DNA from: Arthrobacter sp. StoSoilB22
Lineage (GTDB): Bacteria > Actinomycetota > Actinomycetes > Actinomycetales > Micrococcaceae
Direction: 5' to 3'
Assembly (NCBI RefSeq): GCF_019977315.1
Contig: NZ_AP024652.1
Coordinates: forward strand, 4,030,001-4,094,000
Length of the DNA: 64,000 nt
A program made the translations under genes and the position numbers. This document shows positions 8,994-17,168 of this stretch, one piece after another. A model generated the notes under the pieces. It ran no database searches. It saw only the letters and a list, made by a program, of their open reading frames with translations, and was not told the origin of the DNA. Within the stretch, counting starts at the first letter, position 1. Each line of letters begins with the position of its first letter.

Positions 8994-9424
8994 TGATCCG
9001 CACAATGTTCAAGTCCAAGATCCACCGCGCAACGGTGACGCACGCCGACCTCCACTACGTCGGTTCCGTCACTGTCGACCTGGACCTCCTGGACGCGGCC
9101 GACATCCTTCCCGGCGAGCTCGTCTCCATTGTGGACGTCACCAACGGTGCCCGGCTGGAGACGTACACCATTGCCGGCGAGCGCGGTTCCGGCGTGATCG
9201 GGATCAACGGTGCAGCGGCCCACATGGTCCACGTTGGAGACACCGTCATTCTCATTACCTACGCGGAGATGACCACGGAAGAGGCCCGGACTTATGAGCC
9301 CCGCGTAGTCCACGTGGGCAAGGACAACAAGATCCTGCAGCTCGGCAACGATCCCGCAGAGGGCCATACTCCCGGGCTCATGCGCCCGCCGCACGCACTC
9401 AGTAATGCGGCGCACCTCAGCTAA
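8993..9424 (+). CDS. panD: aspartate 1-decarboxylase
   Basis: Pyruvoyl enzyme that makes beta-alanine from L-aspartate for pantothenate and CoA synthesis. The 143-residue precursor aligns from residue 1 with the family (MIRTMFKSKIHRATVTHADL), which supports this ATG although there is no ribosome binding site. Self-cleavage is expected between Gly24 and Ser25 in YVGSVTVD; Ser25 becomes the pyruvoyl group. The GVIGINGAAAH core is also present. It stands alone between two terminators, without panB or panC. The last ~20 residues form a tail typical of actinobacterial PanD. Confidence 0.95.
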   Translation: MIRTMFKSKIHRATVTHADLHYVGSVTVDLDLLDAADILPGELVSIVDVTNGARLETYTIAGERGSGVIGINGAAAHMVHVGDTVILITYAEMTTEEARTYEPRVVHVGKDNKILQLGNDPAEGHTPGLMRPPHALSNAAHLS

Positions 9425-9450
9425 AGCTCCACAACAAATAACCACGGCAA

Positions 9451-9490
9451 CGCTCGACGTCGGCACTCACCGGAGGGCCGACGTCGAGCG
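9451..9490 (+). terminator. panD terminator
   Basis: A perfect 14-bp stem (9451-9464 with 9477-9490, CGCTCGACGTCGGC type) with a 12-base loop lies 27 bases after the panD stop. Confidence 0.8.
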
Positions 9491-9565
9491 CGTTGTGAGT
9501 CCGTATGACGGAACTCTCGGCAGAAAACGCTTACTCGGACGGCGGTTCTGGCTAGGCTGGGAACC

Positions 9566-9601
9566 GTGACCCAGCAAACCACCGCCCGCACAGCGCCATG
9601 A
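9566..9601 (+). CDS. 11-codon leaderless upstream ORF coupled to the AEC transporter gene
   Basis: GTG (9566) to TGA (9601) encodes VTQQTTARTAP. A TAGGCT -10 (9553-9558) ends seven bases before the GTG, with a weak TTACTC (9531-9536) 16 bp further up, so transcription should begin at this GTG. Its stop overlaps the ATG of the downstream transporter (ATGA at 9598-9601). The transporter has no Shine-Dalgarno of its own, so translation probably depends on this small ORF. No family is recognisable in the peptide. Confidence 0.5.
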   Translation: MTQQTTARTAP

Positions 9602-10524
9602 TCGGCGTCCTTTCCGGGTTCTTCGTGGTGTGGGCCATCATCCTGGTGGGCATGTTCGTTGGACGCCGGAACATCCTTGGCGAGAATGCCCGGTCCGTCC
9701 TAAGCTCGCTGACCTTCTTCGTGGCGAGCCCGGCGCTCCTGTTCGAGACCTTGAGCAAAGCCAAACTGCATGACGTCTTCGCCGCCCCGTTGCTGGTCAC
9801 AGCCGTGGGCGCTGTGGTGACGGGCTTGCTGTTCTTCCTGGTAGCGAAGTTCTGGCTGAAGCGGGCCATGCCCGAAGCCCTGATGTCCTCCATGAGCTCG
9901 TCCTTGGCCAACTCCGCCAACCTTGGCATCCCCATCGCCGTGTTCGTCCTGGGTGACGCCAGCTATGTGGCTCCCCTGCTGATCTTCCAGCTGGCGTTCT
10001 TCACGCCGATGTACCTGATGGCCCTGGACGCCAGCACCAGCTCGCACCGCACCACTCCCGTGCGTTTCCTGCTGATGATCGTGAAGAACCCCATGATTGT
10101 GGGCTCAGCGCTGGGGCTTCTGGTGGCGGGCACTGGATTTCAGGTCCCCACACTGATTTTGGAGCCCATCCACCTCATTGGCGGCGCAGCGATTCCGGCA
10201 ATGCTGATGTCCTTCGGCATGAGCCTGAACGGGTCCAAGCCACTGCAAAAAGCCGCAGGCCGGAGGTTGGATACCTTGTTGGCCAGCGGATTCAAGCTGG
10301 TTGTCCATCCCCTGATCGCGTACCTGTTCGCCCGCTTCGCGTTGGGCATGGACGGTCACGCACTGTTTGCCGTGGTGGTCACTTCGGCCCTGCCCACGGC
10401 CCAAAATGTGTTCGTTGCAGCCAACCGCTACCAAGCGGGAATCACCGTGGCCAAGGACACCGTGCTGATCACCACCATCGTGGCTGTGCCGGCCATGATC
10501 GCCGTGGCGCTGCTGCTCACTTAG
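9598..10524 (+). CDS. AEC-family (auxin efflux carrier-like) transporter
   Basis: A 308-residue integral membrane protein with about ten hydrophobic segments in two halves, separated by a short hydrophilic stretch near residue 145 (ALDASTSSHRTTP). The NSANLGIPIA motif near residue 105 and the C-terminal half beginning KNPMIVGSALGLL match AEC permeases, which export or exchange organic acids such as malate. The substrate is unknown. The ATG overlaps the stop of the 11-codon ORF upstream, which is the likely way it is translated. It is probably monocistronic. Confidence 0.85.
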   Translation: MIGVLSGFFVVWAIILVGMFVGRRNILGENARSVLSSLTFFVASPALLFETLSKAKLHDVFAAPLLVTAVGAVVTGLLFFLVAKFWLKRAMPEALMSSMSSSLANSANLGIPIAVFVLGDASYVAPLLIFQLAFFTPMYLMALDASTSSHRTTPVRFLLMIVKNPMIVGSALGLLVAGTGFQVPTLILEPIHLIGGAAIPAMLMSFGMSLNGSKPLQKAAGRRLDTLLASGFKLVVHPLIAYLFARFALGMDGHALFAVVVTSALPTAQNVFVAANRYQAGITVAKDTVLITTIVAVPAMIAVALLLT

Positions 10525-10644
10525 TGCTGGTGGGCGACTCGATCCCGCCGGCATTGCAACCACCGCCCTGACCTGTGGGCGGAATGCTGGTCGTGGCCCT
10601 GCTGATGTTCATCATGCAGCTAACCACGGCACCTCAACCTAGGG

Positions 10645-10747
10645 TGTACTGACTTTGTATCACCTAACGATACAAAGTCAGTACAGACGCAAGCATCAAG
10701 CCCTCATGATACTGACTTTGTCACTTGTCGCGATACAATGTCAGTAT
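10645..10747. promoter_or_regulatory. AbiE operator region: four half-sites in two inverted repeats, overlapping the promoter
   Basis: A perfect 17-bp inverted repeat (10645-10661 with 10669-10685, loop of 7) is followed by a second copy of the same motif with one mismatch (ATACTGACTTTGT 10709-10721 with ACAATGTCAGTAT 10735-10747). The second repeat covers the presumed -35 (CTGACT, 10712-10717), the -10 TACAAT (10734-10739) and the first bases of the abiEi ATG. Known AbiEi antitoxins bind inverted repeats upstream of their own gene, so this is the expected autoregulatory site. Confidence 0.8.
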
Positions 10748-11768
10748 GTCATCCGAAGTTCTAGCGACAGTTAGCGAACTTGCAGCGGCCCAATGGGGGC
10801 TTCTAACCACTAGGCAGGCAGTAGCGCAGGGCGTAACTCGCATGCAGCTTGTACGCCTCGTTGATGCTGGACTACTAGACCGTGTAGAACAGGGAATCTA
10901 CACAATGGTGTCCAGCACAGATCGTTTCCAAGCCCTTCATGCTGCATGGCTTAGCCTCGATCCCGGGCACACAGTAGAGGAGCGGATAAACAAGAGTCGT
11001 GAAGCCATCGTTGCCTCCCATACTTCGGCGGCCGCGCTGCACGCTATGGGCGATCTGCTGAGCGATGTTCCTGAACTCAACACAAAAAGGCGGAAACAAA
11101 CTGTCCGTGCCATACGGCTGCATCGACTTCCGCTGACCCCAGAGGATGTAGTCCTTATCGATGCCCTACCTACAACAACTCCAGAACGGACGATCGCCGA
11201 TCTCGTCCAAAGCGGTCACGACCTTACACACATTGCCGATGCCATAAGGGATGGGCACCTCTCCGGCATACTCGACCTCGCGAAGCTCCGTGAAAAACTA
11301 GATACAGTCGCCTACCGCACCCCATATGGCGATGGCAGTGAGCTCCTGGAGAACCTACTCGATCTAGTGGGACTGAGCACGGCCGCCCTTGTAACAAGTA
11401 CAGCTAAGTCCCCGGTGGGACAGCTCATAGCCACCACAGCAATCCAGCACTATCAGGAGGGCCTCCTCGATCAGCTCTCTACGTCTGCTTTCAGCAGTGG
11501 AGTCGTGGAGGCGATAAAGCAGATGACCGCTTCGACTTCCATGGCAAACCTTGCCAACCCCGCGCTCACCAGCGGAATGGCGGACGCGATAAAGCAGATG
11601 ACCGCTACGGCTTCCATGGCAAACCTTGCCAACCCCGCGCTCACCAGCGGAATGGCGGACGCGATAAAGCAGATGACCTTGGCAAATCGTGGTTTCACCG
11701 TCAAAGATGATCCACACACGATTCTGCAAAATACCAAGGGAGAGCGCCAAGAGGAAAAAGAAAAATGA
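10746..11768 (+). CDS. abiEi: AbiEi-type antitoxin with internal tandem repeats
   Basis: Antitoxin of a type IV (AbiE) toxin-antitoxin pair, 340 residues. An N-terminal winged-helix domain (about 1-75: ELAAAQWGLLTTRQAVAQG, RLVDAGLLDRVEQGIYTM) matches the AbiEi DNA-binding part, followed by the AbiEi central domain. The C-terminal part contains in-frame repeats of 25 residues (about 256-310) that are not usual for the family. The ATG at 10746 lies six bases after a TACAAT -10, so the mRNA is probably leaderless; an earlier TTG (10725) lies inside the operator. Codon use is more A+T-rich than the neighbours, suggesting transfer. The stop overlaps the toxin start. Confidence 0.85.
   Translation: MSSEVLATVSELAAAQWGLLTTRQAVAQGVTRMQLVRLVDAGLLDRVEQGIYTMVSSTDRFQALHAAWLSLDPGHTVEERINKSREAIVASHTSAAALHAMGDLLSDVPELNTKRRKQTVRAIRLHRLPLTPEDVVLIDALPTTTPERTIADLVQSGHDLTHIADAIRDGHLSGILDLAKLREKLDTVAYRTPYGDGSELLENLLDLVGLSTAALVTSTAKSPVGQLIATTAIQHYQEGLLDQLSTSAFSSGVVEAIKQMTASTSMANLANPALTSGMADAIKQMTATASMANLANPALTSGMADAIKQMTLANRGFTVKDDPHTILQNTKGERQEEKEK
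11511..11677 (+). repeat. 75-bp in-frame tandem repeat inside abiEi
   Basis: Two nearly identical 75-bp units (11511-11585 and 11586-11660), differing at a few bases, are followed by the first 17 bases of a third (11661-11677). Each encodes 25 residues starting AIKQMTA and ending TSGMAD. A degenerate earlier copy (SSGVVEAIKQM) lies just before, so the array grew by duplication. Confidence 0.95.
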
Positions 11769-12688
11769 TGAAATCACCGGCTTCCTACAAGACCAGTCAG
11801 AGTTTTTGGCGCGCTGTTACCGAGCATGCGAAAACTGCCACAAAGAGTGACGAACGAACCGTCACGGCATTCTTGGGACAGTTCGTTCATGAACGTTTCC
11901 TAGCGCGGATATTTAGCGGAACGGGAAATTGGGTATTGAAGGGGGGAAACGCTGTCCTCGCTAGAGTCAGCGATGCCCGCACGACCCAGGACGTGGATCT
12001 ATTGCGTCAGCTTGTTGACCTAGACGTTGCCTACAATGAACTTATTGCGGCAGCGAAGGTGGATCTCGAGGACCACTTCCGCTTCGAGCCGGTTAAGAAA
12101 ACCACTGCTGGTCACGGAGGCGATCAACCCGCCGTAGAAGGAGTGAGAGTGGTGTTCGACGCATACTGTGGAAGCAGAAAGGTGCAATCAGTAAAGGTCG
12201 ACTTGGTAGTCGGTTCCATCATGACTGCGGATCCCGAGGAAAGCTCTAAGCCTGTGCTGGAGATCGAGGGGTTAGAATCACCAAAAATGCTGCTCTATCC
12301 CATTGTCGACCATATCGCCGACAAGCTCTGTGCTACCCAGGCTCGGTATGGGTCCGCCAACAACCGATCTAGCCGGGTCCGTGATCTGGTCGATCTAGTC
12401 GTCTTCGCTCGTACGCAAGATATTTATCTTGCACCCTTATCCGTCGCCATAAGCTCGGAATGGGCCGTACGCAAACTCGAGGGCAGTCCGTCGTTTGACC
12501 CGCCTCTAGACTGGCAAGGCCAATATTCGTCAGTCGCGCGCGACGTTCCCGCTTGTGGCGAATTTACGACATTCGAATCAGCGAGGGCACTGACTACGAA
12601 GCTGTTAGAACCAGCCTGCCGTGCCGAGACTGCGGAGCACCGTTGGGATTGCAACACACTTCAGTGGGTGGCGGTCTCAGATTCCTAG
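11765..12688 (+). CDS. abiEii: AbiEii-type nucleotidyltransferase toxin
   Basis: A 307-residue toxin partner of AbiEi. It has the AbiEii/MenA-like nucleotidyltransferase signature: WVLKGGNAVLAR (Lys59, Gly60-Gly61) and TTQDVDLL with the metal-binding Asp76 and Asp78, then the later ESPKMLLYPIVDHIADKLCA block carrying the conserved Lys/Asp. Characterised family members transfer nucleotides to tRNA or other targets and stop growth; a role in phage defence is known for AbiE. The ATG overlaps the antitoxin stop (ATGA), so the two are coupled. G+C and codon use differ from the flanking housekeeping genes. Confidence 0.87.
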   Translation: MMKSPASYKTSQSFWRAVTEHAKTATKSDERTVTAFLGQFVHERFLARIFSGTGNWVLKGGNAVLARVSDARTTQDVDLLRQLVDLDVAYNELIAAAKVDLEDHFRFEPVKKTTAGHGGDQPAVEGVRVVFDAYCGSRKVQSVKVDLVVGSIMTADPEESSKPVLEIEGLESPKMLLYPIVDHIADKLCATQARYGSANNRSSRVRDLVDLVVFARTQDIYLAPLSVAISSEWAVRKLEGSPSFDPPLDWQGQYSSVARDVPACGEFTTFESARALTTKLLEPACRAETAEHRWDCNTLQWVAVSDS

Positions 12689-12960
12689 ATATAACGGCTT
12701 CACATATGTAGGGTATCCCGCAGGTCTGCCCGAAGACACCGCTGAATCATCGCCCGTGTTCGGCTGTCCAAGAGATGCACGTCAAAGACCGGTTCGTTGC
12801 TCTCGTTGGCTACGAAAGGATGTCCTGGCGCCGGTACTGCTTGCCATCTAGTAATGGCACATATGGGATTCGATCCAGGCCGACACCAGGGCCCACCCAA
12901 GTAAATAACAGCAAAGGGCGTATTGAGGCGTCGAGACGCCCTGTGCCGCCCAAGCGAGGG
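12689..12960. other. non-coding stretch after the AbiE island
   Basis: No convincing gene, tRNA remnant or att-like repeat is visible in these 272 bases. CACATATG occurs twice (near 12702 and 12857), without other symmetry. It separates the island from the convergent GH15-fusion gene. Confidence 0.5.
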
Positions 12961-15597
12961 TTACTCCACGTCCGCGCTGGCCAGGTAGTAGTCCAAGAGC
13001 TGGGCGCAGCGGATGAAGCCCAGATGCGAGTATGCCTGAGGATGATTGCCCAGATGCGTTTCCGTCCCGGGATCGTACTCCTCCGGCAACAGGCCAGTGG
13101 GTCCGAACAGTGCCACCAACTGATTGAACAACTCCAAGGCATCATCCAAGCGGCCAACAGCCAGGTACGCCTCGATCAGCCAAGTGGTGCAAATGTGGAA
13201 GCCACCCTCCAAACCCGGCAGCCCGTCGTCGTACCTGTATCGGAAAACGGTGGGTCCCACACGCAGCTCGCGTTCAACCGCCGTGACGGTATCCAGGAAG
13301 CGCTGGTCCTGGACATCCAGCAGGCCCGAGAGCCCGATGTGCAGGACCGCGGCGTCCAGGTCAGGGCTGTCGTAAGCCACAGTGTAGGAAGCTGCGGACT
13401 CATCCCAGCCCTCGCGAAGGACTTCCTCCCGGATGGTTTCGGCAGTGACGGCCCAGTCCGCATGAGGCCGGCGCCCATGCAGGGCGGCGGCCCGGAGGGC
13501 CCTGTCCAGCGTCACCCAGCACATCACTTTGGTGTAGACGTGATGCCTGGGGGCTCGTCGTGCTTCCCAAATCCCGTGGTCAGGTTCATGCCAGCGGGCC
13601 AGCACCGCATGGGCCATCTGCTCCATCAGGAACCAGTGTTGATCGGGCAGGAACCCACGGCGTTCAGCAAGATCGTGGATCAGCTCGGCGATGGGCCCGA
13701 ACACATCCAGCTGCACCTGGTGGTCCGCCGCGTTGCCGATGCGCACCGGTCGCGACCCCGCATAGCCGGGCAGGCTTTCCACAATTGCCTCCGTGGACAG
13801 CGGCGCACCCGTCACCGAGTACAGGGGGTGCAGCCACTCGGGCCCCGGCGCATTTTGAAGGATGCGGTCCAGCCAGGCAAGGAAACCGTCGGCCTCCTGC
13901 GTGGAACCCAACGACACCAGGGAATTCACGGTCATGGACCCGTCACGCAGCCAGCAGTAGCGGTAATCCCAGTTTCGGGTCCCGCCGATGCCCTCAGGCA
14001 GGGAGGTGGTGGGCGCGGCCAACACGGCGCCGGTGGGCTCATGAACAAGCGACTTCAGCACCAACGCGGAGCGGCGCACCAATGATGTTTTGATGGTGGG
14101 CAGCTGCAGTGCCTTGATCCAGTCACGGGAGGACTGCCCGACGGCGGTGCGCCGGTTTGGTTCGCCGCCCGGGTCCGCGGGTGGCGGCTCGGTGTCACCG
14201 CAGCGAAGGTTCAACACCACGGGGCCCTGGTTGAGTGGAACCTCTGCGGTGGCCGTGGCGTATTTGCCGTCGCTGGTAATCCGGAACGAAACCCCGGGTG
14301 CGGAGAGGATGATCGGATCCGAAGTACCCATGATATGGACCTCGTCGCCCCGGACCTCCATGCTGAACGGCGCGTTGGCATAGTCCGGCCTGGGCGCGAA
14401 CACCACGCGCGCAGAGCCCGTCCCGGAGAGCACCCGCACCAGGCTGGTGATCCCTTCGGGTGCAGGTTCCAAGTAGTCGGTCACCGTCACGTCAGCCCAG
14501 CGCGTCTCCACGATCATGGTGTTATCCACATACCGCTGAGCCAGCACCTGCGATGGCTTCACCGGTTCTATGCTGAAGTGACCGGCGGGTTCACCGCCAA
14601 GAATGTGGGCAAAAATGGATCCGGAATCCGGAAGGGGGTGACTCATCCAGCAGACTTTGGCGTCCGGGGTCAGCAATGCTGTGGAGCTCCCGTTGCCGAT
14701 CATGGAATGCCGTTCCAGCCCCACCGCATCTTCGCCAAACAGCCACGCCCGCCGGAGTTCGAACAGCAACGCCAGTACGCGCGCAAAGGCTTCCGGGTCA
14801 GCGATGGTGTGCGCCGCCGTCGTATCCCCGGAACCCACATGAAGGCCGAGGTCCGGTCCGCGCAAGGTGGCGATTGCTTTTTCGTCGCTCTCGGCGTCAC
14901 CGGCGTACAGCGCGGCACTTACCCCGAGCCGTGCACGTAGCTGCTCAAGCGCCTGGCCTTTGGCAGGCTCTTCCACGGTGAGGTCCAAAACGGTGCCATC
15001 GATGATGAAGTACAGACCGAACTCAATGGCGATCTTCTGCGAAAGGAAAATCACCCGATCCACCACCTCGGGGGTAGCCGGCCGGGTATGCACGGCCACG
15101 CCCACGGGTTTGCGGACAATGCTGATGCCCTTCTCAAAGCCCACAGCCTCGGTCAACGCCGTAGCCACCTGTTGGAGGAGCTGTTCCGTGGCCAGGGACA
15201 AGGTGTAGGCATAGCCCATGTCGAATTCCACACCGTGGGAACCCACCAGATGAACCTCAGCCGGAAGCCGGGAAACGGCGGCCAGGTCCCGCAACGAGCG
15301 CCCGGAAATGATGGCTGTGTGCGTGTTGGGCAAGGCGGCGAGCGCACGGAGTGCCACCGCAGCGCTATCCAGTGGCAAGGTCTCGGTGGACACGCCCTCA
15401 GCGGAGCAGAGAGTCCCACCGTAATTGCACGCCACCAGTAGTCCGGGGACGCGGGCGAGTGCCCTGAGTTCGGCGAACAGCTGCGGCGTAATTCCGCTCT
15501 CCGCGTCAGACTGGAGAACGGTGCGGAGGAGGCCAAGCGGGAGAGACTTCATGAGCAGAGCAGAGTCGGCTACTGCTTGGTTCAGGTGCGTAGGCAT
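12961..15597 (-). CDS. trehalose-phosphatase-like HAD domain fused to a GH15 glycoside hydrolase
   Basis: An 878-residue fusion. Residues ~45-275 form an OtsB-like HAD domain with SGRSLRDL (98-105) and the GDAESDE metal motif (233-239). The catalytic DxDGT motif, however, is replaced by N58-Y-G-G-T62, so both aspartates needed for phosphate transfer are lost. From ~295 a complete GH15 (glucoamylase/trehalase-type) domain follows, with GGTRNWDYRYCWLRDGS, GIWEARRAPRHHVYTK and the C-terminal LGNHPQAYSHLGFI. GH15 proteins of actinobacteria include trehalases. The start is supported by GGAAGGA upstream. Likely role: trehalose or alpha-glucan hydrolysis with a non-catalytic, perhaps sugar-sensing, HAD part. 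Confidence 0.88.
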   Translation of the reverse strand: MPTHLNQAVADSALLMKSLPLGLLRTVLQSDAESGITPQLFAELRALARVPGLLVACNYGGTLCSAEGVSTETLPLDSAAVALRALAALPNTHTAIISGRSLRDLAAVSRLPAEVHLVGSHGVEFDMGYAYTLSLATEQLLQQVATALTEAVGFEKGISIVRKPVGVAVHTRPATPEVVDRVIFLSQKIAIEFGLYFIIDGTVLDLTVEEPAKGQALEQLRARLGVSAALYAGDAESDEKAIATLRGPDLGLHVGSGDTTAAHTIADPEAFARVLALLFELRRAWLFGEDAVGLERHSMIGNGSSTALLTPDAKVCWMSHPLPDSGSIFAHILGGEPAGHFSIEPVKPSQVLAQRYVDNTMIVETRWADVTVTDYLEPAPEGITSLVRVLSGTGSARVVFAPRPDYANAPFSMEVRGDEVHIMGTSDPIILSAPGVSFRITSDGKYATATAEVPLNQGPVVLNLRCGDTEPPPADPGGEPNRRTAVGQSSRDWIKALQLPTIKTSLVRRSALVLKSLVHEPTGAVLAAPTTSLPEGIGGTRNWDYRYCWLRDGSMTVNSLVSLGSTQEADGFLAWLDRILQNAPGPEWLHPLYSVTGAPLSTEAIVESLPGYAGSRPVRIGNAADHQVQLDVFGPIAELIHDLAERRGFLPDQHWFLMEQMAHAVLARWHEPDHGIWEARRAPRHHVYTKVMCWVTLDRALRAAALHGRRPHADWAVTAETIREEVLREGWDESAASYTVAYDSPDLDAAVLHIGLSGLLDVQDQRFLDTVTAVERELRVGPTVFRYRYDDGLPGLEGGFHICTTWLIEAYLAVGRLDDALELFNQLVALFGPTGLLPEEYDPGTETHLGNHPQAYSHLGFIRCAQLLDYYLASADVE

Positions 15598-15763
15598 GGC
15601 GGATCCTTCCGGGGCGGATAGCTACAGTTTCCGCCCTTCCGGTTTCGCTTGACTACCTAGTAAGTTGCAAATGCGTAAAGCTTTTCCTTGGATTTATCCC
15701 CCGGCAGGTCCCGCTCCCCGAACGCCACCACCGGCTCGGGAAACGGGACATGCTGCAGCACGG

Positions 15764-17125
15764 CTACTCCGCGAACGTGTCCGCGATGTCCAAGACGTCG
15801 TCCAGGATCGCCAGACCCGCACGGGCATCCTCAGCACTGATGTTGCAGGGCGGAACCACGTGGATGCGGTTGAAGTTGGCGAAGGGGATGAGACCGCGTG
15901 ACTTGCAGGCCGCCACGAGTTGGTTCATTTCGGGGCTGGAAGAACCATAAGGAGCCAGTGGTTCGCGGGTGGCGCGGTCCTTGACCAGCTCGATGGCCCA
16001 GAAAACACCCCGGCCCCGCACTTCGCCCACGGAGCGGTGGCGTTGGGCGAATCCGGCGAGCGCCGGGCCGATCACCTCGGTGCCCAGGTTTGCCGCATGC
16101 TGCACCATGCCTTCGCGTTCCATGGCGTTGATGGTGGCCACTGCGGCCGCGGTAGCCAGGGGGTGGCCTGAGTAGGTCAGCCCGCCGGGATAGGCGCGTG
16201 TACCGAAAGTGGCTGCGATTTCCGGGCTAATGGCAACGCCACCAAGCGGTACGTAGCCGGAGTTCACTCCTTTCGCGAAGGTGATGAGGTCCGGGACAAC
16301 GTCAAAATGCTCGACGGCGAACCACTTGCCGGTGCGTCCGAAGCCGGCCATGACCTCGTCGGCGATCAGGACGATGCCGTGTTTGGTGCATAGTTCCCGC
16401 ACGCCCCGCATGTAGTCAACCGGCGGAACATAGATCCCGGCCGTTCCAGGGATACTTTCCAACATGATCGCAGCGATGCTGGTTGCACCTTCGAACTCGA
16501 TGAGCTGTTCCAGGTGCTCCAAGGCCCGTTGAGCTTCCTGCTCCTCGGTGGTGGAGTGGAAGGCCGTGCGGTAGAGGTACGGCGGGAAGAAATGCAGGGT
16601 TCCCGTGGAGGCGTTGTCGCTGGCCCACCGCCGTGGGTCTCCGGTGATGTTAACGGCTAAGTGCGTTCCGCCATGGTACGAGCGGTAGGCGGAGAGGACC
16701 TTGTGGCGGCCCGTGTGCAAGCGGGCCATCCGGACGGCGTGCTCGTTGGCGTCCGCCCCGCCGTTGGTGAAGAAGATCCTGTCCAGCTCCCCCGGGGTTC
16801 GCTCGGCGATCAACCGTGCGGCTTCGGATCGGGCGTCGTTGACGTAGCTGGGAGCAATAGTGCACAGCTTGGCTGCCTGTGCGGCGATTGCTGCGACGAC
16901 GGCAGGGTGCTGGTGCCCGATGTTGGTGTTGACCAGCTGGGAAGAGAAGTCCAGGTACTTGTTGCCCTCACCGTCCCAAACGTGTGAGCCCTCTGCGGCT
17001 GTGATGACCATGGGATCCAGCGTGTCCTGTGCGGACCAGGAGTGGAAGACGTGTTTGCGGTCCAACTCGTAGGCGCGGAGGGCTGCATCGCGGTCAGTCT
17101 GTGGTGGTTCAAGGATGGCGGTCAT
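15764..17125 (-). CDS. class III (omega-amino acid) aminotransferase
   Basis: PLP-dependent transaminase of 453 residues. The PLP pocket is clear: ADEVMAGFGRTGKW with Asp256, and the Schiff-base Lys285 in TFAKGVNSGYVPLGG. The ATG at 17125 with AGGA upstream is preferred to an extended frame that runs into mmsA. It lies 43 bases downstream of the CoA-acylating semialdehyde dehydrogenase in one operon, so the pair probably converts an omega-amino acid (beta-alanine or 3-aminoisobutyrate) to a semialdehyde and then to acetyl- or propionyl-CoA. Taurine or GABA remain possible substrates. Confidence 0.87.
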   Translation of the reverse strand: MTAILEPPQTDRDAALRAYELDRKHVFHSWSAQDTLDPMVITAAEGSHVWDGEGNKYLDFSSQLVNTNIGHQHPAVVAAIAAQAAKLCTIAPSYVNDARSEAARLIAERTPGELDRIFFTNGGADANEHAVRMARLHTGRHKVLSAYRSYHGGTHLAVNITGDPRRWASDNASTGTLHFFPPYLYRTAFHSTTEEQEAQRALEHLEQLIEFEGATSIAAIMLESIPGTAGIYVPPVDYMRGVRELCTKHGIVLIADEVMAGFGRTGKWFAVEHFDVVPDLITFAKGVNSGYVPLGGVAISPEIAATFGTRAYPGGLTYSGHPLATAAAVATINAMEREGMVQHAANLGTEVIGPALAGFAQRHRSVGEVRGRGVFWAIELVKDRATREPLAPYGSSSPEMNQLVAACKSRGLIPFANFNRIHVVPPCNISAEDARAGLAILDDVLDIADTFAE

Positions 17126-17168
17126 GGTGGTTGTCCTGACGTCGTCGCTGAGTAGTTCGGGGGAACGC

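Noticed and set aside
10525..10660. Hydrophobic reading frame (MLVVALLMFIMQL) just after the AEC gene, a possible gene fragment at the island edge
   Set aside because: Too short and without a matching remainder; it could be chance. Not enough to call a pseudogene.
12840..12900. A GGGATTCGATCC stretch resembling the T-arm of a tRNA, a possible att site of the AbiE island
   Set aside because: The stem does not pair over five bases around a seven-base loop, no acceptor stem or anticodon arm can be built, and no second copy was seen left of the island.
12700..12900. 66-codon minus-strand frame after abiEii
   Set aside because: No ribosome binding site, no recognisable domain and no neighbour coupling.
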